Shown piece by piece: positions 44,059-53,360 of a stretch of DNA of 64,000 nt. The notes under the pieces were generated by a model. It searched no databases. It saw nothing but the letters and a program-made list of their open reading frames with translations, and was not told the origin of the DNA. How positions within the stretch are numbered: the stretch's first letter is position 1; each line of letters opens with the position of its first letter. Position numbers and translations under genes: made by a program. Source of the stretch: Scandinavium ludwigii_A (GTDB taxonomy: Bacteria > Pseudomonadota > Gammaproteobacteria > Enterobacterales > Enterobacteriaceae); assembly GCA_050516505.1 (NCBI GenBank), contig CP191518.1, forward strand, positions 1,364,001 to 1,428,000. The letters run 5' to 3'.

Positions 44059-45525
44059 TTAAAGATTCAGGGTAGAAATGATTGCCTGGCGAGCGCCTTC
44101 ATTTGTTAGTCGCTGCCAGGCGTGCTGAATTTGGCTGACAAACGCGGCGTTTTGCGGCAGGTCGGTGCCGAAGATTTCGCTCAGCGTGAGCAGGGCGGTC
44201 ACGCGATCGTTGTCGCTGCTGTTGGCGACGAGGGACTGAATTTTATCGGCCAGTGGGTCACGCACATCAATGGCATTCCCGCGTTCGTCTGTGCCGCTGA
44301 CGTAACGCATCCAGCCCGCCACGCCGAGCGCCAGCAGCGGCCAGTCGCTTTCACGTTGCAGGTGCAGGCGGATACCTTCCAGCATGCGCTGAGGCAGTTT
44401 TTGGCTGCCGTCCATGGCGATTTGCCAGGTGCGATGCTTTAACGCCGGATTGGTGAAGCGGTCGATCAGGCTATCGGCGTAAGCCTGCAGGTCCACGCCG
44501 GTGATGCGTAGCGTAGGCGCCTGTTCATGCATCATCAGACGCAGTGCCGCACGACGGAAATCGTCGTCCTGCATACAATCGCTGATGTGGTCGTAGCCTG
44601 CCAGATAGCCGAGATACGCGAGGAAAGAGTGGCTCCCGTTCAGCATCCGCAGTTTCATCTGTTCCCATGGCAGCACGTCGCTCACCATCTGCACGCCCGC
44701 AATTTCCCAATCCGGGCGGCCTGCAACAAAATGGTCTTCTATCACCCATTGAATGAATGATTCAGAGCTGATCGCACACGGATCGTTAACGCCAATCGCC
44801 GCTTCAATTTCCGCCAACGACTCTTCCGTCGCTGCCGGAACAATGCGATCGACCATGGTGCCCGGGAAGCTAACGTGTTCAGCTATCCACTGCGCCAGCT
44901 CGGGCGAGCGCTTGTTGGCCATGCCCAGAACCGCGTTTTTCACCACGTGGCCGTTGTCAGGAATATTATCGCAAGAGAGCACTGTGAATGGCGTCAGCCC
45001 GCGCTCGCGGCGACGGTGCAGGGCTTCGACCAGAATGCCTGGCGCGGAATGCGGTTCGGATGGATTCTCCAGATCGTGAACGATCCGCGGCTGCGTTACG
45101 TCCAGACGACCGGTAGCCGGATCGATGCAGTAGCCTTTTTCGGTAATGGTCAGGGAAACAATTGCCACCTGTGGTTCACAGAATTTCTCAATGATCGCCG
45201 CGAGGGAATCGAGCTTTGCATTCAGGCATTCATTCACCGCGCCGATGACGATCGGCTGATTACCGTCCGCACCTTTCTCCAGCACGGTATAAAGGTGGTC
45301 CTGGGCGCGCAGCTGGCTCATCAGCACATCGCCGCTGAACAGGCTGATTTCACACAGCCCCCAGTCACCGCCTTGTGCGTTCAGCACCCGGTCTGTCAGA
45401 AGCGCCTGGTGAGCGCGATGAAATGCGCCAAAGCCGAAATGGACAATCCGCGAACGGAGCTGTTGTCGGTCATACTGAGGCAACTGCACGTTGTCGGGCA
45501 GCGTGGCGGTGGCGATCGTCTTCAT
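44059..45525 (-). CDS. yeiQ: YeiQ mannitol dehydrogenase-family oxidoreductase (D-mannonate/fructuronate type)
   Basis: NAD-dependent polyol/hexuronate reductase close to UxuB, which interconverts D-fructuronate and D-mannonate. The N-terminal Rossmann fold begins RIVHFGFGAFHRAHQALLTD; the catalytic region has GTMVDRIVPAAT and MKLRMLNGSHSFLAYLGYL with the conserved lysine. 488 residues, equal to E. coli YeiQ. In K-12 this gene has no partner; here uxuA (mannonate dehydratase) lies divergent across 206 bp, which supports a real mannonate role. Confidence 0.9.
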   Translation of the reverse strand: MKTIATATLPDNVQLPQYDRQQLRSRIVHFGFGAFHRAHQALLTDRVLNAQGGDWGLCEISLFSGDVLMSQLRAQDHLYTVLEKGADGNQPIVIGAVNECLNAKLDSLAAIIEKFCEPQVAIVSLTITEKGYCIDPATGRLDVTQPRIVHDLENPSEPHSAPGILVEALHRRRERGLTPFTVLSCDNIPDNGHVVKNAVLGMANKRSPELAQWIAEHVSFPGTMVDRIVPAATEESLAEIEAAIGVNDPCAISSESFIQWVIEDHFVAGRPDWEIAGVQMVSDVLPWEQMKLRMLNGSHSFLAYLGYLAGYDHISDCMQDDDFRRAALRLMMHEQAPTLRITGVDLQAYADSLIDRFTNPALKHRTWQIAMDGSQKLPQRMLEGIRLHLQRESDWPLLALGVAGWMRYVSGTDERGNAIDVRDPLADKIQSLVANSSDNDRVTALLTLSEIFGTDLPQNAAFVSQIQHAWQRLTNEGARQAIISTLNL

Positions 45526-45731
45526 TATATAAACACCTGCTTAACCATTAATTAACAATGGGCAGTGTAAAGTTATATGACAGCAAATTGAATTGGTGTG
45601 CCGTATTTATCCGGGGAATGTGAGCTGGATCAATCAAAGCCAGGGCGGAAATTGACCCTCTGAGAGAAACATGTATGGTAGTCGTCATCTGTGTGATTAA
45701 TATTGGTATAACAACTTAAGAGGGTGAAGTA
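45526..45731. promoter_or_regulatory. yeiQ-uxuA divergent control region (CRP-like and UxuR/ExuR-like sites)
   Basis: Contains TGTGA-GCTGGA-TCAAT at 45619-45634, a good CRP candidate (consensus TGTGA-N6-TCACA). ATTGGTATAACAACT at 45702-45716 and ATTGGTGTGCC near 45592-45602 resemble the ATTGGTATACCAAT operators of hexuronate repressors UxuR and ExuR. Regulation by these proteins is inferred. Confidence 0.6.
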
Positions 45732-46922
45732 ATGGAACAAACCTGGCGTTGGTATGGACCGAATGATCCGGTTTCTCTTGATGATGTGCGCCAGGCTGGC
45801 GCCACCGGTGTTGTAACCGCACTGCACCATATTCCAAACGGTCAGGTCTGGCCGGTTGATGAAATTAAAGCACGTCAGGCGCTGTTAGCTGAAAAAGGGC
45901 TGACCTGGTCCGTCGTGGAAAGTATTCCGGTTCACGAAGATATTAAAACCCAGTCCGGTGAGTGTAAAACCTGGATTGCGAATTACCAGCAAAGCATTCG
46001 TAATCTCGCGACCTGCGGTATTGATACCGTTTGCTACAACTTTATGCCCATTCTCGACTGGACCCGTACTGATCTCGAATACACCCTGCCGGACGGTTCT
46101 AAAGCCCTGCGTTTCGACCAGATCGCCTTTGCGGCGTTCGAGCTGCACATCCTCAAGCGCCCTGGTGCTGAAGCGGATTACAGCCCGGAAGAGCAGCAGC
46201 AGGCAGAAGCGTATTTCCATGCGATGAGTGCGGCAGAGATCGAAAAACTGACCCGCAACATCATTGCTGGCCTACCGGGCGCGGAAGAGGGCTACACCCT
46301 CGACCAGTTCCGCAAGCGTCTGGCTGAGTATGATCACATCAGCAAAGACAATCTGCGTGAAAACATGGCGGTGTTCCTGCGCGCTATCGTACCTGTGGCA
46401 GAAGAAGCTGGCGTTCGCCTGGCGGTTCACCCGGATGATCCACCGCGTCCCATTCTCGGCCTGCCGCGCATCGTTTCGACTATCGAAGATATGCAGTGGC
46501 TGAAAGACACCGTCGACAGCATTTATAACGGGTTCACCATGTGTACCGGTTCCTATGGCGTGCGTGCCGATAACGACCTGGTTAAAATGATTGAAACCTT
46601 CGGCGATCGTATTCACTTCACCCACCTGCGCGCAACGTGCCGTGAAGCCAATCCGAAAACGTTCCATGAAGGTTCGCATCTGAACGGTGACGTGAACATG
46701 GTGGCGGTGGTTGACGCGATTTTGTCTGAAGAACTACGCCGCAAGAAAGCGGGCGACCTGCGTCCTATTCCGTTCCGTCCGGACCACGGGCATCAGATGC
46801 TGGACGATCTGAAGAAGAAAACCAATCCGGGTTATTCGGCAATTGGTCGTCTGAAAGGGATGGCTGAAGTGCGGGGCGTTGAGCTGACGCTGAAAATGAC
46901 CAAATACCCAGAACTGCTGTAA
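45732..46922 (+). CDS. uxuA: Mannonate dehydratase UxuA
   Basis: Converts D-mannonate to 2-keto-3-deoxygluconate in hexuronate breakdown. 396 residues, close to the 394 of E. coli. Begins MEQTWRWYGPNDPVSLDDVRQAGATG, with metal-binding histidines and cysteine in VRLAVHPDDPP, FTMCTGSYG, IHFTHLRATCRE and FRPDHGHQML. AGAGGG lies before the ATG. Its neighbour yeiQ can make the substrate, so the pair could turn fructuronate into KDG. E. coli K-12 has uxuA at a different place with uxuB. Confidence 0.95.
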   Translation: MEQTWRWYGPNDPVSLDDVRQAGATGVVTALHHIPNGQVWPVDEIKARQALLAEKGLTWSVVESIPVHEDIKTQSGECKTWIANYQQSIRNLATCGIDTVCYNFMPILDWTRTDLEYTLPDGSKALRFDQIAFAAFELHILKRPGAEADYSPEEQQQAEAYFHAMSAAEIEKLTRNIIAGLPGAEEGYTLDQFRKRLAEYDHISKDNLRENMAVFLRAIVPVAEEAGVRLAVHPDDPPRPILGLPRIVSTIEDMQWLKDTVDSIYNGFTMCTGSYGVRADNDLVKMIETFGDRIHFTHLRATCREANPKTFHEGSHLNGDVNMVAVVDAILSEELRRKKAGDLRPIPFRPDHGHQMLDDLKKKTNPGYSAIGRLKGMAEVRGVELTLKMTKYPELL

Positions 46923-46943
46923 TCGCGGTTCAACTGCTAGCCT

Positions 46944-47020
46944 GTTTGCCCGATGGCGCTGACGCTTATCGGGCAAACAAAATCTGAACCGTAGGCCCGG
47001 CAAGCGCAACGCCGCCGGGC
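46944..47020. repeat. BIME with two inverted REP units
   Basis: TTTGCCCGATGGCGCTGACG...ATCGGGCAAA (46944-46977) followed by GTAGGCCCGGCAAGCGCAAC...GCCGGGC (46991-47020). Two REP-like palindromes between uxuA and yeiP. Confidence 0.88.
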
Positions 47021-47035
47021 GCTCACATTAAAAAA

Positions 47036-47608
47036 TTAATCAGCACGGCCCATATAGCGGCACTCTTCAATATGAATGCGGATTTTCTCGCCGGTCGTCA
47101 GGTATTCAGGTACCTGAATCACCAGGCCAGTATTCAGCGTCGCCGGTTTAGTACGGGAGCTGGCTGATGCGCCTTTGATGCCCGGTGCAGTTTCTACAAT
47201 TTCCAGATCAACGGTCTGCGGCAGCTCAAGGCCCAGCAACTGGCTGTCCCACAGCAGAACCTGCATGTCCGGCATTCCACCTTCAGGAATAAACTGAATC
47301 TCTTCTTCAATCTGATCTTTGTTGAAGGTGTACGGCGTGTAGTCTTCTTTATCCATGAACACGTATTCGTTGCCATCGATGTAAGAGAAGTCAACAAAAC
47401 GTCGGGTCAGAGTCACGGTATCGACGATATCGTCGCCTTTAAAACGCTCTTCAACCTTGGTGCCGGTACGCACATCGGCAAAGCGCATTTTGTACAGCGT
47501 TGCTGCGCCACGGGCGCTCGGTGACTGAATATCAATATTTTTTACAATCAGCAGTTTGCCGTTGTAATTCAGCACCATACCTTTTTTGATTTCATTCGCT
47601 CTTGGCAT
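47036..47608 (-). CDS. yeiP: EF-P-like protein EfpL (YeiP)
   Basis: Paralogue of elongation factor P that relieves ribosomes stalled at XP(P)X motifs. 190 residues with the three-domain EF-P fold. The loop that in EF-P carries the modified lysine here has arginine 33 (SPSARGAATLY), the EfpL hallmark. Ends in EECRYMGRAD, as in E. coli YeiP. The downstream REP may stabilise its messenger. Confidence 0.95.
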   Translation of the reverse strand: MPRANEIKKGMVLNYNGKLLIVKNIDIQSPSARGAATLYKMRFADVRTGTKVEERFKGDDIVDTVTLTRRFVDFSYIDGNEYVFMDKEDYTPYTFNKDQIEEEIQFIPEGGMPDMQVLLWDSQLLGLELPQTVDLEIVETAPGIKGASASSRTKPATLNTGLVIQVPEYLTTGEKIRIHIEECRYMGRAD

Positions 47609-47742
47609 TGCAATAATCCTGTTTCAGGGAAGTCTAAAATATCGCGTAAAAGTACTCGTGCCGCGGCTTTCAGGCAAGTGGAATTCGCTGGTTTTGTGAA
47701 AAGGTGATAAGGTGCGTTTCCAGATAAATGAGAGAGTGAAAG

Positions 47743-47997
47743 ATGGATTGCCGACCGGACTGTGGCGCATGTTGTACTGCGCCTTCGATTTCCAGCCCAA
47801 TCCCGGGAATGCCCCACGGCAAGCCTGCTAACACACCCTGTATTCAGCTTGATGAGCGGCTACGCTGCAAAATCTTTGGCTCGCCGCTGCGCCCGAAAGT
47901 GTGCGCCGGGCTTAAACCTTCCGCAGAAATGTGCGGCGCAACGTCACAGCAGGCAATGGCGTATCTCATTCATCTGGAAGCGTTAACCGCGCCCTAA
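47743..47997 (+). CDS. yeiW: YeiW, cysteine-cluster protein (YkgJ/UPF0153)
   Basis: Small 84-residue protein with four conserved cysteines: CRPDCGACC, NTPCIQLD, LRCKIF and RPKVCAGLKPS. Such clusters probably bind zinc or an iron-sulfur centre; no function is established. Length and sequence match E. coli YeiW. It overlaps the convergent setB stop by 4 bp. Confidence 0.9.
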   Translation: MDCRPDCGACCTAPSISSPIPGMPHGKPANTPCIQLDERLRCKIFGSPLRPKVCAGLKPSAEMCGATSQQAMAYLIHLEALTAP

Positions 47998-49175
47998 ACG
48001 TCTTTAATGCGCCACAGGCCAAACGTCGTGATGATGCACATCCCCAGCGCAATCCAGAACACCGCGTGATAACTCCAGATTTCAGCCACAATGCCTGCCA
48101 TTGAACCGGCAATAATCCAGCCCACCCGCGTGGTGTTGCTGTACAACGTCGTCGCTGCGCCTGCCTGACCCGGCATCAAATCCTGAAAATAGAGCATGCC
48201 AATCCCAGCGAGAATGCCGATGTAAATGGCGTTCAGCAGTTGCATCGCCAGCAGCAGTACCGGGGAGTGAACGGTCAGCATCCCGATATAGAAAAATATC
48301 CCCGCCACTACCGCAACACGCATCAGAAAACGCTTACCAAAACGTTTGGCGTAATAGCCCGCAATCAGCATGGTCGGGATTTCCAGCCCGGCGGCGGTGC
48401 CCATCATCAGCCCGGCGAGTTTCTCCGGCAGATGCAGCTCATCAATAATGAACAGCGGCATATTAATGATGTACAGGCTGTTGGTGCCCCACATCAGGGT
48501 GCAGATGACGAACAGCAACAGGGCATCGCGGCGGTTAGTGCGCGGCGCTTCAATGCGCGTGCCTGCAGCCGGGCGCACTTTGCGCATGCTGGGCAACAGC
48601 ATCCACACAACGATGCCGCAAACCACGTAAGCCACCGCAGCGGACAGGTACATCGTGGTGAAACCAAAGCCCATCGCCAGCGCATAGGCCACGGGTGGGC
48701 CGATGACCCACGCCAACGAAACCTGCGCCCGCAGAATAGAGCTGAACATCACCGCTTCGCGGCCCGTTTTATCGGCGTGCTCGCGGGCAAGGGCAAACAT
48801 CTGTGGATTGGACGTCGAGCCGAAGCTGCTGAGGAATACGCCGACAAACAGCAGAATGAAGTAGTTGCGATTCCAGGCGAACAGCACGCAGGCCATCATC
48901 CCGAGTAAACAGCAAAAGACGATCAGCGACTTACGATCGCCCTGACGGTCGGATCGACCGGCGAGAAATTGACTGACCAGGATGCCAATCACCGCGCTGC
49001 CGGTAAAGAAGAAGCCGACCATCGCCGGGCGGACGTGGACTTCATTGGTCAGAAACAGGCTCAGGGTTGGCGTCTGCAATGCGCCAGCAATGCCGGTCAG
49101 GAACGCGACCAGAAGGAAGGCGGATGAGGTCAGATCAAATCCCCGGCGCGGGGCAGCAACGGTCGTATTAGACAT
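47994..49175 (-). CDS. setB: SetB sugar efflux transporter
   Basis: Twelve-helix major facilitator of the SET family, exporting lactose, glucose and analogues in E. coli. Begins with LVAFLTGIAGALQTPTLSLFLTNEV; motif A SRDSDRQGDRKSL-like sequence (LAGRSDRQGDRKSLI) follows helix 2. A later FSSILRAQVSLAWVIGPP is typical. 393 residues, equal to E. coli. Divergent from fruB. Confidence 0.94.
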   Translation of the reverse strand: MSNTTVAAPRRGFDLTSSAFLLVAFLTGIAGALQTPTLSLFLTNEVHVRPAMVGFFFTGSAVIGILVSQFLAGRSDRQGDRKSLIVFCCLLGMMACVLFAWNRNYFILLFVGVFLSSFGSTSNPQMFALAREHADKTGREAVMFSSILRAQVSLAWVIGPPVAYALAMGFGFTTMYLSAAVAYVVCGIVVWMLLPSMRKVRPAAGTRIEAPRTNRRDALLLFVICTLMWGTNSLYIINMPLFIIDELHLPEKLAGLMMGTAAGLEIPTMLIAGYYAKRFGKRFLMRVAVVAGIFFYIGMLTVHSPVLLLAMQLLNAIYIGILAGIGMLYFQDLMPGQAGAATTLYSNTTRVGWIIAGSMAGIVAEIWSYHAVFWIALGMCIITTFGLWRIKDV

Positions 49176-49544
49176 TTTGGGTTATCAAAAAACAGGAAGA
49201 GGGCGAAGTTTACGCTGGCTGTCAGAAAATAAACAGGGGATGCATCAACGAATGCACAAAAAATCAAAATGGCATTTCATAATGAGAATTACTCTTGGCT
49301 GACGGTGCTGAACGCAGCGGCTGACGAAGCGGGAGAGCTTCAGCAAATGTGGCGAGAATGATAACAAAATGTGCAGTAGCTCTAAATTCTGACATCCAAA
49401 AATAAACTTTTCTTGCGCAATCTGCAGGGCTGACACAGACTGATTGAAACGTTTCAGCGTCATCTTTTCATCCTCCGGGAAGCAGGGTGACGTATTTTTT
49501 CTCAAGTTAGCTGAAACGATTCAATTCAGCGAGAGAGGAGAACC
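49176..49544. promoter_or_regulatory. fru control region with two Cra (FruR) operators
   Basis: In this 369-bp setB-fruB spacer, ATTGAAACGTTTCAGC (49443-49458) and GCTGAAACGATTCAATTCAGC (49510-49530) match the TGAAACGTTTCA palindrome of Cra. They fall at the two positions known as O2 and O1 of E. coli fruBKA. The second overlaps the leader just before the ribosome-binding GAGAGGAG. Fructose-1-phosphate is expected to relieve repression. Confidence 0.88.
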
Positions 49545-50675
49545 ATGTTCCAGTTATCAGCTCAGGATATACATCCCGGTCAGCAGGCCGGGAACAAAGA
49601 AGAGGCGATTCGCCAGGTAGCGTCAGCTCTGGTCAGCGCCGGTAACGTTGCGGACGGTTACGTCGACGGAATGCTGGCTCGCGAGCAGCAGACTTCCACG
49701 TTTCTTGGCAACGGTATCGCTATCCCTCACGGCACCACCGACACCCGCGACCAAGTATTGAAGACCGGCGTTCAGGTATATCAGTTTCCACAGGGCGTTA
49801 CCTGGGGCGAAGGGCAGACCGCGTATGTCGCGATCGGCATCGCCGCCAGCTCCGATGAACACCTCGGCCTGCTGCGTCAGCTGACGCACGTGCTGAGCGA
49901 TGACGACGTGGCTGAACAGCTGAAAACCGCGACCACTGCGGAAGAGCTACGCGCACTGCTGATGGGCGAAAAACAGAGCGATGCGCTGAAACTCGATAAC
50001 GACACCCTCACGCTGGACGTTGATGCGAGCAGCCTGGTGACGTTGCAGGCGCTGAATGCTGCGCGTCTGAAAGAAGCGAGTGCAGTAGATGCAGGATTTG
50101 TGGCTCATGTCATTAATGACCAGCCGCTGAATCTGGGGCAGGGCATCTGGCTGAACGACAGTGCTGAAGGCAACCTGAAAAGCGCCGTTGCGGTGAGTCG
50201 GGCTAAAGCGCCGTTTACCGTTGATGGGCACGCCGCCGCGCTGCTGGTGACCGTCGCCATGGCCGATGAACAGCCCACTGCGGTGCTGAGTCGTCTGAGT
50301 GCGCTGCTGCTCGACAATAAAGCTGAACGTCTGCTGAACGCTGATGCCGCAACGCTGTTAGCACTGCTGACCAGCGACGATTCTCCGGCAGAAGATGTAC
50401 TGAGTGCGGAATTTGTTATCCGCAATGAACACGGACTCCATGCGCGTCCAGGAACCATGCTGGTGAACACTATCAAACAATTTAGCAGTGACATTACCGT
50501 CACCAACCTCGACGGCAGCGGGAAACCGGCTAACGGTCGTAGCCTGATGAAAGTCGTGGCGCTTGGCGTGAAGAAAGGTCATCGCCTGCGCTTTACCGCC
50601 CAGGGTGATGATGCGCAGGTGGCACTCAATGCTATCGGCGAAGCCATCGCTTCCGGTCTTGGGGAGGGCGCGTAA
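49545..50675 (+). CDS. fruB: FruB, fructose PTS diphosphoryl transfer protein (EIIA-HPr)
   Basis: Cytoplasmic phosphocarrier of the fructose system. EIIA domain with phosphorylated His62 in AIPHGTTD; a middle linker domain; C-terminal HPr-like domain with His299 in NEHGLHARPG. Both histidines fall at E. coli numbering, length 376. The stop overlaps the fruK start (TAATG). Confidence 0.97.
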   Translation: MFQLSAQDIHPGQQAGNKEEAIRQVASALVSAGNVADGYVDGMLAREQQTSTFLGNGIAIPHGTTDTRDQVLKTGVQVYQFPQGVTWGEGQTAYVAIGIAASSDEHLGLLRQLTHVLSDDDVAEQLKTATTAEELRALLMGEKQSDALKLDNDTLTLDVDASSLVTLQALNAARLKEASAVDAGFVAHVINDQPLNLGQGIWLNDSAEGNLKSAVAVSRAKAPFTVDGHAAALLVTVAMADEQPTAVLSRLSALLLDNKAERLLNADAATLLALLTSDDSPAEDVLSAEFVIRNEHGLHARPGTMLVNTIKQFSSDITVTNLDGSGKPANGRSLMKVVALGVKKGHRLRFTAQGDDAQVALNAIGEAIASGLGEGA

Positions 50676-51613
50676 TGAGCAGACGTGTTGCCACGATCAC
50701 CCTCAATCCGGCCTACGATTTAGTCGGGTTTACCCCGGAAGTTGAACGCGGCGAAGTGAACCTGGTGCGTACCACCGGTCTGCATGCGGCGGGTAAGGGC
50801 ATCAACGTTGCGAAGGTCCTGAAAGATCTCGGCATTGATGTGACCGTCGGCGGCTTCCTGGGTAAAGACAACCAGGATGGCTTTCAGCAGCTGTTCAGCG
50901 AACTCGGTATCGCCAACCGCTTCCAGGTGGTGCAGGGTCGTACCCGTATTAACGTCAAACTGACGGAAAAAGACGGTGAAGTGACCGACTTTAACTTCTC
51001 CGGTTTCGACGTCACGGCAGGCGACTGGGAACGTTTCGTGAATGATTCCCTGAGTTGGCTGGGCCAGTTCGACATGGTGTGCGTCAGCGGAAGTTTGCCT
51101 GCGGGTGTCAGCCCGGAAGCCTTCACCGACTGGATGACGCGCCTGCGTAGTCAGTGTCCGTGCATTATTTTCGACAGCAGCCGTGAAGCACTGGTGGCCG
51201 GTCTGAAAGCGGCACCGTGGCTGGTTAAACCGAACCGTCGCGAGCTGGAAATCTGGGCCGGTCGCAAACTGCCAGAAATGAAAGACGTGATCGACGCCGC
51301 GCACGCCCTGCGCGAGCAAGGTATTGCTCATGTGGTGATTTCACTGGGTGCCGAAGGCGCGCTGTGGGTCAACGCATCCGGTGAGTGGATTGCAAAACCG
51401 CCGTCCGTTGAGGTGGTGAGCACCGTGGGTGCCGGGGATTCGATGGTAGGTGGCCTGATTTACGGCCTTCTGATGCGCGAATCCAGTGAACATACGTTAC
51501 GCCTGGCGACAGCCGTCGCCGCACTGGCCGTCAGCCAGAGTAACGTAGGGATTACCGATCGTACCCAGTTGGCCGCGATGATGGCGCGCGTTGACTTACA
51601 ACCCTTCAATTGA
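50675..51613 (+). CDS. fruK: 1-phosphofructokinase FruK
   Basis: Phosphorylates fructose 1-phosphate to fructose 1,6-bisphosphate with ATP. PfkB-family signatures: GKGINVAKVLKDLGIDVTVGG near residue 35 and the catalytic GAGDSMVGGLIYGL near the C-terminus. 312 residues as in E. coli. Translation is coupled to fruB by a 1-base overlap; fruA follows 16 bases later. Confidence 0.97.
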   Translation: MSRRVATITLNPAYDLVGFTPEVERGEVNLVRTTGLHAAGKGINVAKVLKDLGIDVTVGGFLGKDNQDGFQQLFSELGIANRFQVVQGRTRINVKLTEKDGEVTDFNFSGFDVTAGDWERFVNDSLSWLGQFDMVCVSGSLPAGVSPEAFTDWMTRLRSQCPCIIFDSSREALVAGLKAAPWLVKPNRRELEIWAGRKLPEMKDVIDAAHALREQGIAHVVISLGAEGALWVNASGEWIAKPPSVEVVSTVGAGDSMVGGLIYGLLMRESSEHTLRLATAVAALAVSQSNVGITDRTQLAAMMARVDLQPFN

Positions 51614-51629
51614 CAGCAGGAGAGGCATA

Positions 51630-53315
51630 ATGAAAACGCTGCTGATTATCGATTCCGGACTCGGACAGGCGCGCGCCTATATGGCGAAAACGCTGCTGAG
51701 CGCGGCGGCCCAAAAAGCCCATTTAGAGATTATCGACAACCCGAACGACGCTGAACTGGCGATTGTGCTGGGTTCTGTACTGCCTGCGGACAGTGCGCTG
51801 AACGGCAAACAGGTTTACCTCGGCGATGTGAATCGCGCGGTGGCACACCCGGAGCTGTTCCTGAGCGAAGCCAAATCTCATGCAGCGCCATACGTGACGC
51901 CTGCGGCGATTGCGCCAGTGGCGAAAAGCGGTGCGAAACGCATCGTGGCCGTCACGGCTTGCCCGACCGGGGTAGCTCACACCTTTATGGCGGCAGAGGC
52001 GATTGAAACCGAAGCCAAAAAACGTGGCTGGTGGGTGAAAGTCGAAACCCGCGGCTCCGTTGGCGCGGGCAATGCGATTACGCCTGAAGAAGTGGCGGAA
52101 GCGGACCTGGTTATTGTCGCGGCTGATATCGAAGTGGACCTGGCAAAATTTGCCGGTAAACCGATGTATCGTACGTCCACGGGTCTGGCGCTGAAGAAAA
52201 CGGCGCAGGAACTGGATAAAGCGGTTGTTGAAGCCGAACCGTATCTGCCGTCAGGCAACGTGCAGTCGGCTCAGGAAGGTAAGAAGAAAGGCGGCGGGGC
52301 GTACAGCCACCTGCTGACCGGCGTGTCTTACATGCTGCCGATGGTGGTAGCGGGCGGTCTGTGTATCGCGCTCTCCTTTGCATTCGGTATTACCGCGTTC
52401 AAAGAAGAAGGCACGCTGGCGGCGGCGCTGATGCAAATCGGCGGCGGTTCAGCCTTCGCGCTGATGGTGCCGGTATTAGCGGGTTATATCGCCTTCTCCA
52501 TTGCGGATCGTCCGGGCCTGACCCCAGGTCTTATCGGCGGTATGCTGGCAGTCAGCACCGGCGCGGGCTTTATCGGCGGTATTATTGCTGGTTTCCTGGC
52601 CGGTTACGTCGCGAGAATGATCAGCACCAAAGTGAAGCTGCCACCGAGCATGGAAGCGCTGAAACCGATTCTGATAATCCCGCTGTTTTCCAGCCTGATT
52701 GTCGGTCTGGCGATGATTTACCTGATTGGTAAACCGGTTTCTGGCATCCTCGCAGGCCTGACTCACTGGCTGCAAACCATGGGTACGGCGAACGCGGTTC
52801 TGCTCGGCGCCATCCTGGGTGCAATGATGTGTACCGATATGGGTGGGCCAGTAAACAAAGCGGCATACGCGTTTGGTGTTGGGCTGCTGAGTACGCAAAC
52901 GTACGCCCCGATGGCGGCGATTATGGCGGCGGGCATGGTGCCACCGCTGGCGCTCGGTCTGGCAACGATTGTGGCACGTCGCAAGTTCGATAAAGCGCAG
53001 CAGGAAGGGGGCAAAGCCGCTCTGGTGCTGGGTCTGTGCTTCATTACCGAAGGCGCGATTCCATTTGCGGCCCGTGACCCAATGCGCGTTCTGCCTTGCT
53101 GTATCATCGGCGGCGCAGTAACTGGCGCCATGTCGATGGCGGTGGGTGCGAAACTGATGGCGCCGCACGGCGGTCTGTTCGTCCTGCTGATCCCTGGCGC
53201 AATCACCCCGGTTCTGGGCTATCTGCTGGCGATTGTTGTCGGTACGCTGGTCGCCGGTCTCTCTTACGCGGTGCTGAAACGCCCGGAAGTTGAGGTTGCG
53301 GCGAAAGCGGCATAA
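51630..53315 (+). CDS. fruA: FruA, fructose PTS EIIB'BC transporter
   Basis: Inner-membrane fructose permease that phosphorylates its sugar to fructose 1-phosphate. Degenerate EIIB' domain (residues 1-100), functional EIIB with phosphocysteine Cys111 in VTACPTGVAHTFMAAEAIE, then an EIIC membrane domain with about eight helices (ITEGAIPFAARDPMRVLP is the family motif). 561 residues versus 563. ATG 51630 was chosen after AGGAG; the longer frame overlaps fruK. Confidence 0.97.
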   Translation: MKTLLIIDSGLGQARAYMAKTLLSAAAQKAHLEIIDNPNDAELAIVLGSVLPADSALNGKQVYLGDVNRAVAHPELFLSEAKSHAAPYVTPAAIAPVAKSGAKRIVAVTACPTGVAHTFMAAEAIETEAKKRGWWVKVETRGSVGAGNAITPEEVAEADLVIVAADIEVDLAKFAGKPMYRTSTGLALKKTAQELDKAVVEAEPYLPSGNVQSAQEGKKKGGGAYSHLLTGVSYMLPMVVAGGLCIALSFAFGITAFKEEGTLAAALMQIGGGSAFALMVPVLAGYIAFSIADRPGLTPGLIGGMLAVSTGAGFIGGIIAGFLAGYVARMISTKVKLPPSMEALKPILIIPLFSSLIVGLAMIYLIGKPVSGILAGLTHWLQTMGTANAVLLGAILGAMMCTDMGGPVNKAAYAFGVGLLSTQTYAPMAAIMAAGMVPPLALGLATIVARRKFDKAQQEGGKAALVLGLCFITEGAIPFAARDPMRVLPCCIIGGAVTGAMSMAVGAKLMAPHGGLFVLLIPGAITPVLGYLLAIVVGTLVAGLSYAVLKRPEVEVAAKAA

Positions 53316-53326
53316 AGTGAGTTAAA

Positions 53327-53357
53327 AGAAAAGGGCCGACATTGTCGGCCCTTTTTG
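53327..53357. terminator. fruA/nfo bidirectional terminator
   Basis: AAGGGCCGAC ATT GTCGGCCCTT, 10-bp perfect stem followed by TTTGCG, just after fruA and next to the nfo stop. Confidence 0.92.
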
Positions 53358-53360
53358 CGT

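Noticed and set aside
48240..48908. 222-codon plus-strand frame opposite setB
   Set aside because: Histidine/glutamine-rich antisense frame typical of shadows over membrane-protein genes.
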